Shown one piece after another: positions 29,069-41,879 of a stretch of 60,000 bases of DNA (its first letter is position 1; every line of letters starts with the position of its first letter). The DNA is from Chrysomallon squamiferum (taxonomy: Eukaryota; Mollusca; Gastropoda; Neomphalida; Peltospiridae): NCBI GenBank assembly GCA_012295275.1, contig CM022676.1:6687219-6747218 (forward strand), in the 5' to 3' direction. The notes below the pieces were generated by a model. It was not told the origin of the DNA, ran no database searches, and was given only the letters and a program-made list of their open reading frames with translations. Position numbers and translations under genes: made by a program.

Positions 29069-29534
29069 ATGTGTCTTGTGATTATAAGCCATTACCTCTT
29101 ACAACCCGTAATTCTTTTCTTGTTCCTCGATACACTTTATGCAGAGATTCCAGTCTACAAACAAGTCAATATCACTTGTTGTAAGGGAAGTGATGTGAAT
29201 ATTAGTCTGTATGATGACATCAAGGGCGAATCTGTCAAAGAGATAGCATGGAGCAAAGGTACTGACCTTTACCTTTCGTTCTGGAATGGGAGTACATTCT
29301 CAGGAATACCTGATAGCTATAAAAATAAAATAAGACCATTTAAAAACGGCTCACTCATTCTGAAATCCTGCCAGATGTCTGATGTTTCTGTGTACAGAAT
29401 TGAACTATTGACTGAACATAAAAAGACAAAGTACCGGATTAAACGCTTGGCTAAAGCAAATCTGAGCGTGGTAGATTGGAGTATGTATGCTTTATGACAT
29501 ATTATTACATTGCTCTGTGTCAGTACCGTTATTC

Positions 29535-29625
<91 letters not shown>

Positions 29626-31763
29626 CTCGTTTTTTATTATTTTGTTTAAAGTTTATAATGGTACTTCTTTACCAGAAGTTAAAAGCAACATGCACACCTT
29701 ACTCATCACTACCATCACCATTATTATCACCTCCACAAGCACCATTTGTTAACTGCAGACGTCAACATTTTAGATTACTAAACTATTTGTAAAAGTGCAG
29801 TTAGTACAAAAAACAGTGGACAAATTCCAAATAGGAAATGCAAAACAACCACCATCAACATTACAGTCTCATCCACATCCATCATGTGTCAGACACGAAG
29901 ATTAACATTTTAGATATTAGAAGTGCAGTTTGTATGAATACTAGCAGAGGACTAATTCTCATCACGAGATGTAATTGTCTTGTTGTTTTGAAGGACTTAA
30001 CAATATTTAAATAATAAATACCTTAGATAGGAAGTCAGATTTTCCTGACAGTTAACATGGTGTTGAGATCTCTCTGTGAATGGGGAAAAAAAAGTTTAAT
30101 TATCAAGATCAGCATAATGTAGAATAAGAACTGGAGATCCATCTGTTTTTTTACAGATTCATCTTCTGGTTAAGGCGAAAATGAAGTTACAAAACCATAT
30201 TTATCTGGCAACTTTGGGACAGGAAGAATTATGGTTTTGTGGATTTGTTAGTTTTGTGAATACAGATGAAATCTTTACTGAAAATATAAAAAATGAAAAA
30301 ACAAAAATGAAAAAATGAAAAAAGATAATAAAATGAAACTGTATTTAACAGATACAAATTAGTACATTTCTAAAGCAAGGTCTGTTTCATATTTATTAAT
30401 TCACTTAAAAGTTTTACCGTAACTGCATAGAATATGATTGACATTAGCATGTTGTATTTCTGCTGGTCTTTTTTTAGAAAATAATAAATGAAAATAAGAG
30501 TGGATCATTTGTACAAAGTATCAGTCCTCATTTGAATTGGCATAAACTGAGTGCAGCATATTCACAAGTAGCCAGTTTAAGAATAGCTGGATTCCTGGAA
30601 GCTGGATAAGTGGTTTGGTACTTGTATCAATATCATGTTACCAGTGAAAATTACTTGGAGCAGATTACCTTATTTAAACATATATTTTTTTTAATTTTAG
30701 AAATAGGACAAGAAGCTATAAAATTATGTATAAACAAATGAACATTTCAGTACATAGTTATGTTCAGTGAATAAAATCAGTGATGAATATAAACAAGAAC
30801 CAATCAATGGTGTCATTAGCCCTAAATGGAAGTCAGAGGTAAATTATCCTTGTAGTTCTGTAAACTAATCCTGAATGCACAGACTAGTTTATATTCTGTC
30901 TCTTTGGTCAAGGTTGTTTTTTAATGTTCTTGTAATTTTTTCTTTAATTTCCACCTTTCTATCAAGAGGCTCCAGCTGGAAAAATTTATCAAGCTGAAAA
31001 GGGCACCAAATATAAAAACTGTGAAGAATTTCGTTGTTTCGAAGGTCTGACTTTTCTGGGAGAACCACCAGTAGATTTTGAGTGGGAGGTAGATAATTAG
31101 GTTTTAAATGTTACTGTGTTTTGTCCTGTGTTACTACCTTATGTTATTTTATCTAATTTTGTTATTAGTTTACATTATCTTCTTCTTGTTATGTTAGGTT
31201 GCGTAACATTGTGTTTATATTATGTTACATTATGGTGTGTTGTATCATTTGATATTTATGGAATATTAAGTAATGCTATGCTATGTTATATTATGTTATG
31301 TTGTATTGTGTTGTGGTATGTTTCATTATATATTTTGTTAAATAATATTGCCTTTCTTTTCTTATGTTATGTTATGCTGTCTCTTGTTATATCATTTTCA
31401 CAATACTGTTTACAGTAATTTACTAAGTGTGTATGTTTATAGATTATGCATTTGTTTATTTGTCTGTTTGACTGTTTGTTTGTTTTATTTACTTTTTTCT
31501 TTGTTTGTTTGTGTCTTTGATTGTTTATCGGTTAATTCATTCATGATTTATTCATTCGCTTTATTGTTAGAATGAAGGTATATTAATCAAGGGCAGCATA
31601 AAACATAACTTTGGTTACATGTTGGTCTGTCCTAGAAATCGAACAGGAGATTTCACTTGTCGACTGACTGGGGTCGCATTGAACTGTCTACCACCACATA
31701 GTGATCTCAAGAAAACCATGGTGTTTCATATTTCATCATTACTAGAAGGTAATGATTTATAAT

Positions 31764-31851
<88 letters not shown>

Positions 31852-31888
31852 ATGAAGTTTATTACTATTGTTCTTGTTCTTATTGTTA

Positions 31889-31968
<80 letters not shown>

Positions 31969-32865
31969 TCAGATATTAAAAGTCTAAGTTTTCTCATTAT
32001 CATGCTGATTGGTGTTATTACACTGCTTTCATTGGGAATTTTTGTTTTCATGCGGCAAAATCGGAATAAATCAGGTCTTTCTCTCTGTGTGTCTCTGTCT
32101 TTTCCTGTGCTTGTCTCTTGCTGCCTCTGTCTCTCTGTCTGTCTCTCTGTTTGTCTCTCTATATCTCTCCCTGCCTCTCTCTGCCTCTCTTTCTGTGCCT
32201 CTGTTTCTCTTACAATCTCTCTCTCTGTGCATGTGTCTCTCTCTGACATTTATCTCTCTCTCCTCTGTCTTCTCTCTCTCTGTCTCTGTTTTTCTCTCTG
32301 TTTGTTTCTCTCTGTTTTTCTCTCTCTGTTTATATATCTGTTTTTCTATTTATCTGTGTGTCTATTTATATGTCTATCTCTCTCTATGCATGCATATGTA
32401 TATATGTAACTCCTCTCTCTTTACCTTTTATTCATCTCTTCTCTCTATCTCTCTATCTCTCTTCTTTCATTCATTCTTTTATTCTTCATATCTTCCATCT
32501 TTGTCTCGTTGTAAGTGAAACACAGAATACTAGTGTGAATCCATAACTCACTGATTCAGTTTTAAGACATTATTGTTTGAGTCAGAATTTAGCTCACAGG
32601 GGTAATTTTTTTTTTTTTATATATTCTTTTTATTCCTATGGAATGGCAAGCTCTGACCCCCCAGTACTATGGCTTAATGGAATGTTTTTGTGCTGAAGAA
32701 AGCTTTCATCTTTTAGAATATCTCTCTCTCTCTCACCTTCTTTCAGTTTTTAGATTGAAGTAATGGTGTGGTAATAACCTATTCCATATTACAACTAGTC
32801 ACATAATACCATACTTCCTCATATATATATATAATTTTTTTTTATTTGATCCTTTTTGATACAAT

Positions 32866-32907
<42 letters not shown>

Positions 32908-32956
32908 CTTGATCTTGCTTACAGATGACAAACAAAAATTGACTGGAAATAGATAG
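29069..32956 (+). CDS. Ig-like receptor gene B, two Ig domains, single-pass
   Basis: Exons 29069-29480 (acceptor at 29052), 30967-31088, 31571-31748, 31973-32074 and 32925-32956 give 846 nt, 281 aa, with the same phases and exon order as gene A. The signal peptide is about 24 aa (LLQPVILFLFL core). Ig domain 1 has ITCCKGSD, IAW and PFKNGSLILKSC; its F strand VYRIEL again lacks the canonical Cys. Domain 2 has NCEEFRCFEGL, FEWE, MLVC, GDFTCRLTG and LNCL. The transmembrane helix is about residues 244-263, with MRQNRNK after it. The tail ends DDKQKLTGNR, and its exon is almost identical to those of genes C and D. A second tail-like frame, ETQNTSVNP with a stop at 32540, lies in intron 4 and resembles the end of gene A, but no acceptor puts it in frame. 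Poly(A) signal AATAAA is at 33424-33429. Confidence 0.8.
29539..29622. repeat. (CT)n microsatellite, gene B intron 1
   Basis: About 41 CT units on the sense strand, some 60 bases after the exon 1 donor. Confidence 0.95.
31767..31970. repeat. (GA)n then (TTA)n microsatellites, gene B intron 3
   Basis: (GA)n at 31767-31848 and (TTA)n at about 31890-31968, the latter running into the exon 4 acceptor TTTCAG. Frames across it are artefacts. Confidence 0.95.
32075..32924 (+). other. Gene B intron 4, degenerate (TCTCTG)n field and unit start
   Basis: From 32075 to about 32500 the intron is a degenerate CT/TG pyrimidine-rich repeat. From about 32643 (ATGGCAAGCTCTGA) it becomes homologous to sequences at 40364 and 48234, so the left edge of the tandem array lies inside this intron. 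Confidence 0.7.
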
Positions 32957-33423
32957 GTGTAAACAAAAACAGAAGTCAGATCTAACATTAAAAACTTACG
33001 ATATATGCCTGTGTTTGGATCATCATGACATCAGCAACAATAACAACAACAACTACTACTTCTACTACTAATACTACTAATACTACTGCTACTATTGGTA
33101 CTACTACTACTTTTATTGTTCTACTGATGCTACAACTAGTTTTGTTACTAATACAATTACTACTTTTACCACTACATCTACTGTTACTACTAGTTTGACT
33201 ACCTTTATCATAATTACAACTACTACTACTCAACTAAATATTACCAGACCTTTATTACTATCATTACTATCACTTTTAATAATACTACTGCTATTGCTGC
33301 AACAACCACAACTACTACGTCTTTCTATTTTAGTATTTATATATGTATAATTTTATTTTAAATCTTGAATTTCACCATTGTTGTCTTATTTTTTGTAAGT
33401 ATTTTACTATGAAATGCAGGTAC

Positions 33424-33429
33424 AATAAA
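33424..33429 (+). terminator. Poly(A) signal, gene B
   Basis: AATAAA about 470 nt after the stop codon, in a segment conserved in the next two units (41127-41132 and 49006-49011), so it probably ends genes B, C and D. Confidence 0.6.
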
Positions 33430-33540
33430 ACTTTTACGTAATAGAATTGTTGTTTTTTTAGTAAAAAATAATAATAATTTATTTATTAATATAATCTCAC
33501 TATTGCTCTTGGTTTTATATTAAAATTAATTCATCAAAGA

Positions 33541-33890
33541 GCTTTTCATGTCAAAAGTTCGGTTCATGAAACGGCTTAATAATGTCGAAGTTACAAATAT
33601 TGATATTGAAGGAACGATTCTTCAAACAACTTATTAATGTCGGAAGGGTGGTTCATCAAATAGTTTATTAATGTCGAAATAACGGTTTATGAAACGGCTT
33701 ATTAATGTCGGAAGAGCGGTTCATGAAATAGTTTATTAATGTCGAAAGAACGAATAATCAAACAGCTTATTAATATGGAAAGGACGGTTCAGAAACAGCT
33801 TATTAATGTCGGAAAAATGGTTCATCAAATAGCTTATTAATGTCGAAAGGACGGTTCTACAAACAGCTTATTAATGTGGGAAAGATGGTT
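33541..33890. repeat. ~35-bp minisatellite, unit 1
   Basis: About ten copies of AACAGCTTATTAATGTCG followed by AAAGAACGGTTCATC with scattered changes. A single further copy at 34741-34790 lies beyond the distal promoter module. Confidence 0.85.
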
Positions 33891-34249
33891 GATTACTGAT
33901 TTCAATTCTGACTGTGTATGTGTGCTTGTGCGTCTGTGCCTCTTAGATTTCACTTTAGATATTTCTGTGTGTATGTGTGTGTATATATATATTTATATGC
34001 ATGTTATATTAATGATAAGATTAATTATATTACTACTATTCTACTACTGCTGCTGCTGCTGCTGCTGTTAATAATAAATAAATAAATAATCATAATAAAC
34101 ATGATAATGGTATTTATGTAATTATTTTGGTAATGTGTGATCCATTTCGTGTAAAGGTTCTTTGATGATAATGATGATGATGATAATAAACAAACAAACA
34201 AAAAAACCAAAAAGGAATAAATTTTTTTTTAAAATATACAATTTGATCG

Positions 34250-34720
34250 ATCATAGATGAATTTCTATGCATGTACTTTATTGAAAACGAATGACTTAAT
34301 GTGTACGTCATTGCGTTTACACCATATTTCTAACAAACCAAGAACCTTATCCAGGTGGAAAAATACAGAAGAAAGTAAAACAAAAAACATTGTCATATCA
34401 CTTCGAAGTTTTTATGCTAGATTTAACTTAAACGTGATTCATAAAACAACTTTGGACTAGTAGAATTAACTGTAATATCAGTCTTTAGTTATATTGATTG
34501 TTTGGGATGTGGGTGCTTGTTATAGAACCCACTGACAAATAATAATTGCAAAAAAACAACAAAAAAAAACCGAGGGACCATGCGCAGTCAGTCTTTCACG
34601 AGGAATATCATTTTGCAAGAGATCTCGCAGGAATGATATTAGGGATGTTGCCAGCAAGATTTCTGAGACTGACTCCTTCTTTTGGAAAAGTCAGTTGTCA
34701 AAATCAGTCTGAAGGGTAAA
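34250..34720 (+). promoter_or_regulatory. Distal promoter/first-exon module, gene C
   Basis: Diverged duplicate of the 35570-36055 module. It ends with the conserved block from CCATGCGCAGTCAGTC to a GAAGG|GTAAAT donor at 34716. The candidate start ATGATATTAGGG is at 34633. Only one clear CRE-like site (TACGTCA near 34304) remains. Confidence 0.5.
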
Positions 34721-35569
34721 TAATTAAAAAAAAAAAAAAACATTTTCGAAAGAACAGTTCATCAAATAGCTTATTAATGTCGAAAGAACGAGGGTGTAGC
34801 AATAATATTAATTATTATTTCTACTACGACGACTACTACTACTACAACTACCTTTTACTACTATCTCTAATAACACGAGAAGTATTACTACTACCATTAT
34901 TACTATCATGACAACTTCTGCTAGTATTATTGCTACCATTACTACTACTACTACTATTATCATTATTACTATTATTACTTAGTTAACCGTATAAGTAAAA
35001 GAATAAAAACACAGAGTAGAGAAAGATCAAGAACTCGGTACAAGGAAGATTTATTCTCAGGGAAGGTTAGTCGGACAAGACGGCATGTTCTAGCATGCTC
35101 CACGTCATATATTGTGGAATTTAAATGTGAAAATAATAAATAAAATGATGGAATATAATTTATAAAACAAGGAGAAGGGAACATTCCTTGATTTGTATCA
35201 AATTTTCGGAAGTCTGATTATTAATTTTTTCAATTAAAGCGATCGAACTGTGAGAAACAGTTCTGAAAGGAAATGTTTCGCAAAAAAAGTCCTTGTGTCT
35301 AATAATAAATACATAAATGAATACACTAATACTGCTAATAAATAAATAAATAAATAAATAAATGTTTGTAATTATATTGGTTTTCAGCCTTTCCACTGCA
35401 CTGAAATTGTACTATGTCCTTAGGTAAATTTCCTGATACACTTATTTTGAAACGTATGATACATTTCGTTTAAAGTTTCTTTTATGATGATTACGATGAT
35501 GATGATGATCTTGACGATAATGATGATGAAGGAATAAATCAAATTAAAATATACAGCTTGATCAATCAT

Positions 35570-36055
35570 AGATGAATTTCAAAGAATGTGCTTTATTGAA
35601 AATAAATGACGTAATATGTGTACGAATGACGTAATTATAGCGTTTACACCTATTTTGATTATACGTCATCGTCTAATTTTATCAAACCAACAATCTTATC
35701 CGGGGAAAAAAAAAAAAAAAAAAAGAAACGAAACAACAAACAGTCATATTTCATATCACTATATTCAGACATTTTCACCTGGATTTAGCTTCTAAGAACA
35801 ATTTTGGACTAGTAGAATTAACTGTAATATTACTCTTTAGTTATATTAACTGTTTGGGATGTGACTGCTTGTTATAGAACACACTGACAAATAAATAATA
35901 AAACCGAGGCACCATGCGCAGTCAGTCTTTCACGATGGATACCATTTTGCAAGAGATCTCGCAGGAATGATATTAGGGATGTTGCCAGCAAGATTTCTGA
36001 GAGTGACTCCTTCTTTTGGAAAAGTCAGTTGTCAAAATCAATCTGACGGGTAAAT
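35570..36055 (+). promoter_or_regulatory. Proximal promoter/first-exon module, gene C
   Basis: Two TGACGTAA sites (35608-35615, 35628-35635) and a TACGTCA near 35662 precede the conserved block. That block has an 18-codon upstream ORF starting ATGCGCAGTCAG at 35914, whose TGA overlaps the next ATG (35967) as ATGA, then 27 codons and a GG|GTAAAT donor at 36050. TGACGTAA is typical of bZIP sites. Activity is inferred from position and conservation. Confidence 0.5.
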
Positions 36056-36999
36056 AATTTGAAAGAAAATGACAACTAAAAACAATAACAACAAACATAT
36101 TAACTTTGTCAGATGATGTTAATAACAATGTTGGCATCAAACTGACGTCGAATCGATCACTGACAATATCTTGAATTTTGGTCAGTGCAAGAATCTTGTA
36201 TGAATGTAATTGCTGTAATCAATCTCACTGTCTATTTGCCTGTCTGTCTGTTTATACATACATACAACACACATTGACGCACACGCGCACACACACATAA
36301 TCCAACAACAACAACAACAACAATAATAATAATAAACAGTTATTAAAATTATATTAGCATTTATTTTTATTATTTTTTGTTTTTAGATCGTTTATATTTT
36401 CGAAATACTGAAACACTGATGCTTTATGATTGATAACAATTAAAACAGGCCCTATGACACACTCACACACATATTTACTATTCATTTATTCGTTTATTTC
36501 TCTATTTCTTTTTAGTGCTGTTTCTGTGACTCTGCAGCCTCCCTGGATTCACATTTATGACGTAGGATTTCTCGTTCTGATCATTCTAATTTACGCGTGT
36601 CATTCGCTCAAAGTAACCCCAACGTCGGACGACATCGTCTGCTGCAAAGGAGACATGGCAATGTTTGACTGGCAACTTGTACGACCGACATAAGCCTCGT
36701 TGTAATTCATATAGTATGGTCTAAAAACAACGTGATAATTTCCAAATGGGACGGCTTGTCGATTGAAGTAGTGGACACAGAGTTTGAAAATAGAGTACAA
36801 CCGTTTACTAATGGGTCACTCATTTTAAAAGCTTGTCGTGTCGCAGACAGTGGGCGTTACGAAATTGAAATTACCGTGAAAAATTTTGAAAACCAAAAGA
36901 TGTATGATGTACAGTCTGCCATAGACTTACTCGTACCTGAATACGGTACGTAATGTATTGGATCAGTAAGTTGATGTGTAGATTGATATCGGTAACTTG

Positions 37000-37001
<2 letters not shown>

Positions 37002-37081
<80 letters not shown>

Positions 37082-37139
37082 ATATACATATATACGTATA
37101 TTTCTACAAACACATATGAACCCACAATAACAGCGATGG

Positions 37140-37187
<48 letters not shown>

Positions 37188-37236
37188 GTAATACTCCTCT
37201 GGTTTTTTCATCATCATCATCATCGTCATATTATTG

Positions 37237-37296
<60 letters not shown>

Positions 37297-37300
37297 TTTT
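37002..37300. repeat. (CT)n and (TTA)n microsatellites, gene C intron 1
   Basis: (CT)n at 37004-37078, (TTA)n at 37140-37187 and 37238-37294, the last ending at the exon 2 acceptor. Matching arrays of other lengths occur at 44705-45030 and 52557-52740. Confidence 0.95.
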
Positions 37301-37728
37301 TTTACAGAGATGCCTCGTAGACTAGGAAACAGACCGAGTGGTAGTACTAGAGTTTCTCTATGTCAAGAATTTCGTTGTTTTGATGATCTGATATCTCTAG
37401 GAAGACCCCCTGTTCATTTTCTGTGGAAGGTAAAATATATTATATATATATCCTATTTATTTATTTATTTCATTTCATTTCATTTTTTAATTTAATATCA
37501 TTTTTTAATTAAATTTAATAATTTAAAAAAACTAAAATTATTTTATTTACTTTACTTTAATTGAATTTAATTTTATTTAATTTAATTTTTTAATTAATAA
37601 ATACTTTATTATTATCAAACATAACTACCCAGTTTCCAAGGAAAAAGGTTACTACGAAACATGTATTTATTTTTCAATTTTTCAGTTCTTGATTATTACT
37701 ACTACTACTACTACTACTGCTGCTGCTG

Positions 37729-37761
<33 letters not shown>

Positions 37762-38284
37762 ATATTCATAAAAAATTGTATTTATTTATTTGTTTTGTTT
37801 AATTTAATTTAATTTTATTTAATTTAATTATAATTTATTTATTTATTAATTTTGATAACATTTAATTAAAGGTTATAATATTACACAACAGTAGTATTAC
37901 ATAACAGTTTATTATTTGATCTGATTAAACGAAATATAGTGACCTAGTATTCTACTGATTAAACTGCATTGCACTATATTTTGTATTGAGCAGTATCACT
38001 ATTGTATTTGGTCTAGTAGCGTAAACCGTTACAGATATATGGTATTACACGTTACAGAGATTTTTATATTTTTGTTTATAAATGACATAGTATGAATACA
38101 CTGTTTATATTGTACTCTATTGTTTTGTAGTCTACTAAAGTGTATTTGTATATAGTGTTGTGTATTTTTAATAGTTTATTTTGATAAATTATATGCAGTA
38201 ATGAAGTTGTACTATTTTTTGTACTATAGTGCATCGTATGCTAAACACGTTAGTAAATTTTTTGGGTTAAATACCAAAAATATA

Positions 38285-38610
38285 CTGCATTGTGCTGTTG
38301 CTCTCTTTTGTATTGTAATTGTGTTGTATTGAATTATGTATTATTATATTATGTTCTGTTATGGTTTATTGTGTTGTGTTGTGTTATATTGCATTGTATT
38401 GAACTGCACTATGTTGTTTTGTGTATTTTGTTGTGTTGTGTTGTATTGTACTGTAATGTGTTGTGTTATATTATATTGCCTTGTATTGTATTATATTATG
38501 TTGTGTTGTGGTGTATTGTATTGTAATGTATTGTGTTACATTGTATTGTACTGTGTTGTGTTGTGTTTCCTTGTGTTGCATTGTATTATATTGTATTATA
38601 TTTTTGACAA
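38285..38610. repeat. Degenerate TGTTGTATTG field, gene C intron 2
   Basis: Roughly 300 bp of variants of TGTTGTATTGTATTA; counterparts at 46033-46360 and 53705-54025. Long frames here are artefacts. Confidence 0.85.
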
Positions 38611-38711
38611 TTTAATATTTTATATTGTTAAATGATATACACTAAAGCTATATTTTATGGTATGTAATAGAATTTTATGTTAAGCAATACATACAAAAAA
38701 TTATACTACTT

Positions 38712-38719
38712 GTACTACA

Positions 38720-38758
<39 letters not shown>

Positions 38759-38839
38759 GCCGCTGCTGCTACTATTAGTCTACTACTACTTTTATTGTTA
38801 CTTCTACTGATGCTAATAAAATTACTACTTTCACTAGGC

Positions 38840-38908
<69 letters not shown>

Positions 38909-38924
38909 ATAATAATAATAATAA

Positions 38925-38955
<31 letters not shown>

Positions 38956-38957
38956 AA
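38712..38957. repeat. Compound (ACT)n(AAT)n(AAG)n array before exon 3, gene C
   Basis: (ACT) arrays pass into AAT and then AAG units ending about 80 bp before the exon 3 acceptor. Homologous arrays lie at 46453-46736 and 54137-54280, each with different unit counts. Confidence 0.9.
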
Positions 38958-39270
38958 ATATATAAATATATAAATAAATATAAGAAAAATAAAATAGAAT
39001 AAAAATCTCTGTTGTCTAATGTTATGCTGTTGCCAGGTGAACGACAAACCAATCAATGGTACCAGAAAAGGTAACTACAGCTACGTGGTGGTATGTGAAG
39101 GCAACGACACTGGGACGGTGTCGTGTCGACTGACCGGGGAGTCACTGCTCTGCCTGAAGCCTGACGATCCTCTACTGAAAATACTTAGATTTCAGTCTAA
39201 TGCAACGGTGGAACATGGCTGTATGTAATATAATGATTTAATCTAATTACTTGTTAACCGTTATACTAGT

Positions 39271-39272
39271 CC

Positions 39273-39341
<69 letters not shown>

Positions 39342-39385
39342 AAAGGCTCTCTCTCCTTTTCTGTTGCTGTAGCATCTTATGTCAC

Positions 39386-39475
<90 letters not shown>
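39271..39475. repeat. Complementary (CT)n / (TA)n(GA)n arrays, gene C intron 3
   Basis: (CT)n at 39272-39337 and (TA)n(GA)n at 39391-39475, about 100 bp apart in one intron. On the transcript they could pair as a CU:AG stem. Counterparts are in genes D and E. Confidence 0.85.
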
Positions 39476-39479
<4 letters not shown>

Positions 39480-39853
39480 ACTATATATTTATTTTGACAG
39501 TTCTCGAAGACTTCAATACCAAAATTATGTTAAGTATCGTCTGCACGTGTATTTTTATTCTTTGCTGCATTGTTGTTGCATTCATAAGATGGCGAGAGTC
39601 ATTCACTAAAGGTAAAAAGAAGTTAATTTTTCCTCGTCAGTATGATTTAACAACAACAAAAAAAAAAAAATATATATATATATATATAAATATATATTGC
39701 TTTATTTATTTATTTGTGTGGGTATATTTGTTTATTTGCTTCTCTTTCCTTCTTTCTTTCTTTACTTATTTATTATTAATGTATGTAATTTATAATTATT
39801 ATCGGTCTGTATGTCTGTGTTTCTGTTTATCTATTTATGTATCTATAAGTCTG

Positions 39854-39940
<87 letters not shown>

Positions 39941-41240
39941 TAATCGGTTATTAATTTTTCTTTCTCTTATCCTTAAAATAATAACCATAACTGAATACAA
40001 TTTAGTGGTAGCGCAGGTCAAATTTCATTAAATTACTTTTAGATATAAAATATTGCACATAGTGATTTCTGCTGAACTAAATTGTTTCTCATTGACAGAC
40101 TTATATACATACAAAATCTAAAATGACTGATGTATGCACATGTCCAGTTTATGTTAATTATTACTAAAGGAGAATAGAATGTTTTGAAGCATTTCCACGT
40201 TAGATCTATATATATATATATATACTCCAGACTTCTTGAGACAATAAGCGATGAACATTAACAAGTTCTCCAACCTCTTTGATATTTATTTTCCGTGTAT
40301 TTATCATTCTCTGAACCTTTATCTCTACTTGTGTATTTGAATTTTTTTATTATTCTGCTACGGATGGCAAGCTCTGATCCCCTCCCCTAGTGCTATGGCT
40401 TAATGGAATGTTTTTGTGCTGAAGAAAGCTTTCATCTTTTAGAATATCTCTCTCTCCTTCACCTTCTTTCAGTTTTTAGCTGGAAGTAATAGTGTGGTAA
40501 TAGCCTCTTCCATATTACAACAAGTCACAGCATACCATACTTCCTCATATATATATATATATTTTATTTGATCCTTTTTGATACTATTTATTTATTTATT
40601 TAGTTAGTTAACTCTTGATCTTGCTTACAGATGACAAACAAAAATTGACTGGAAATAGATAGGTGTGAACAAAAACAGAAGTCAGATCTAACATTAAAAA
40701 CTTACGATATATGCCTGTGTTTGGATCATCATGACATCAGCAACAATAACAACAACAACTACTACTACTACTAATACTACTAATACTACTGCTACTATTG
40801 GTACTACTACTATTATTGTTCTACAGCTAGTGATACAACTAGTTTTGTTACTAATACAATTACTATTTTTACCACTACATCTACTGTTACTACTAGTTTG
40901 ACTACCTTTACCACAATTACAACTACTACTACTCAACTAAATATTACCAGACCTTTATTACTATCATTACTATCACTTTTCCTAATACTACTGCTACTGC
41001 TGCAACAACTACAACTACTACGTCTTTCTATTTTAGTATTTATATACGTATAACTTTATCTTAGATCTTGAATTTCACCATTGTTGTCTTATTTTTTGTA
41101 AGTATTTTACTACGAAATGCAGGTACAATAAAAATTTTACGTAATAGAATTGTCGTTTTTTAGTAAAGAATAATAATAATAATTTATTTATTAATATAAT
41201 CTCAGTATTGCTCTTGGATTTATATTAAAATTAATTCATC

Positions 41241-41565
41241 GAAGAGCTTTTAATGTCGAAAGTGCGGGTCATGAAACGGCTTAATAATGTCGAAGTTATA
41301 AATATTGATATCGAAGGAACGATTCTTCAAACAACTTATTAATGTCCGAAGGGTGGTTCATCAAATAGCTTATTAATATCGAAATAACGGTTTATGAAAC
41401 AGCTTATTAATGTCGGAAGAGCGGTTCATGAAATAGTTTATTAATGTCGAAAGAACGAATAATCAAACAGCTTATTAATATGGAAGGGCGGTTCAGAAAC
41501 AGCTTATTAATGTCGGAAAAATGGTTCATCAAATAGCTTATTAATGTCGAAAGGATGGTTGATTA
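41241..41565. repeat. ~35-bp minisatellite, unit 2
   Basis: Same repeat as 33541-33890. A further set of copies at 42106-42400 follows the distal promoter module. Confidence 0.85.
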
Positions 41566-41879
41566 CTGATTTCAATTCTGATTGTGTGTATGTGTGTGTG
41601 TGTATATATATATATATTTATATGCATGTAATATTAATGATAAGATTAATTATACTACTACTACTATTCTACTACTGCTGCTGCTGCTGCTGCTGTTAAT
41701 AATAAATAAATAAATAATCATAATAAACATGATAATGGTATTTATGTAATTATTTTGGAAATGTGTGAACAATTTCGTGTAAAGGTTCTTTGATGGTAAT
41801 GGTGATGATGATAATAAACAAACAAACAAAAAACCAAAAATGAATACAAAAAAATTAAAATATACAATTTGATCTATCA

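Larger units (their letters stand above)
32643..40363 (+). repeat. Tandem receptor unit 1 (gene B tail exon to gene C intron 4)
   Basis: A 7.7-kb unit that recurs twice more. It holds, in order, the DDKQKLTGNR tail exon and 3' UTR of the gene upstream, a ~35-bp minisatellite, two promoter/first-exon modules, and exons 1-4 of the next receptor gene. Boundaries were read from the shared ATGGCAAGCTCTGA start. Confidence 0.85.
35967..40662 (+). pseudogene. Ig-like receptor gene C, frameshifted in Ig domain 1
   Basis: Candidate first coding exon 35967-36049 (MILGMLPARFLRVTPS...), phase 2, fits the exon 36516-36945, which begins in phase 2 after TTTTTAG. Then come 37308-37429, 39037-39220, 39501-39611 and 40631-40662. 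An alternative start is the ATG at 36454 if the 36050-36515 intron is not used. Near 36680 the sequence reads GTACGACCGACATAAG where gene D has GTACACGACATAAG: a net gain of two bases that ends the frame at DWQLVRPT. All other exons match gene D except one silent change. Tail DDKQKLTGNR is shared with gene B. Without correction the product would be a truncated, secreted half domain, so this is a recent pseudogene, a null allele or an assembly error. Confidence 0.7.

Noticed and set aside
31707-32518. Overlapping long frames on both strands in gene B introns 3-4
   Set aside because: Produced by (GA)n, (TTA)n and degenerate TCTCTG repeats; the real transmembrane exon (31973-32074) is only a small part.
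33000-33240. Minus-strand frame rich in Ser and Val, repeated at 40694 and 48573
   Set aside because: It is a reading of a degenerate ACT/AAC trinucleotide field in the 3' UTR of genes B-D; its conservation only reflects the recent duplication.
33541-33890. CRISPR-like repeat array
   Set aside because: Copies are degenerate, contiguous and without unique spacers of constant length, in a eukaryotic intergenic setting; it is a minisatellite.
38290-38635. Cysteine-rich frames in gene C intron 2 (also 46039-46384 and 53751)
   Set aside because: The Cys/Leu/Tyr/Val pattern arises from degenerate TGTTGTATTG repeats; the frames are intronic and bounded by no splice sites.
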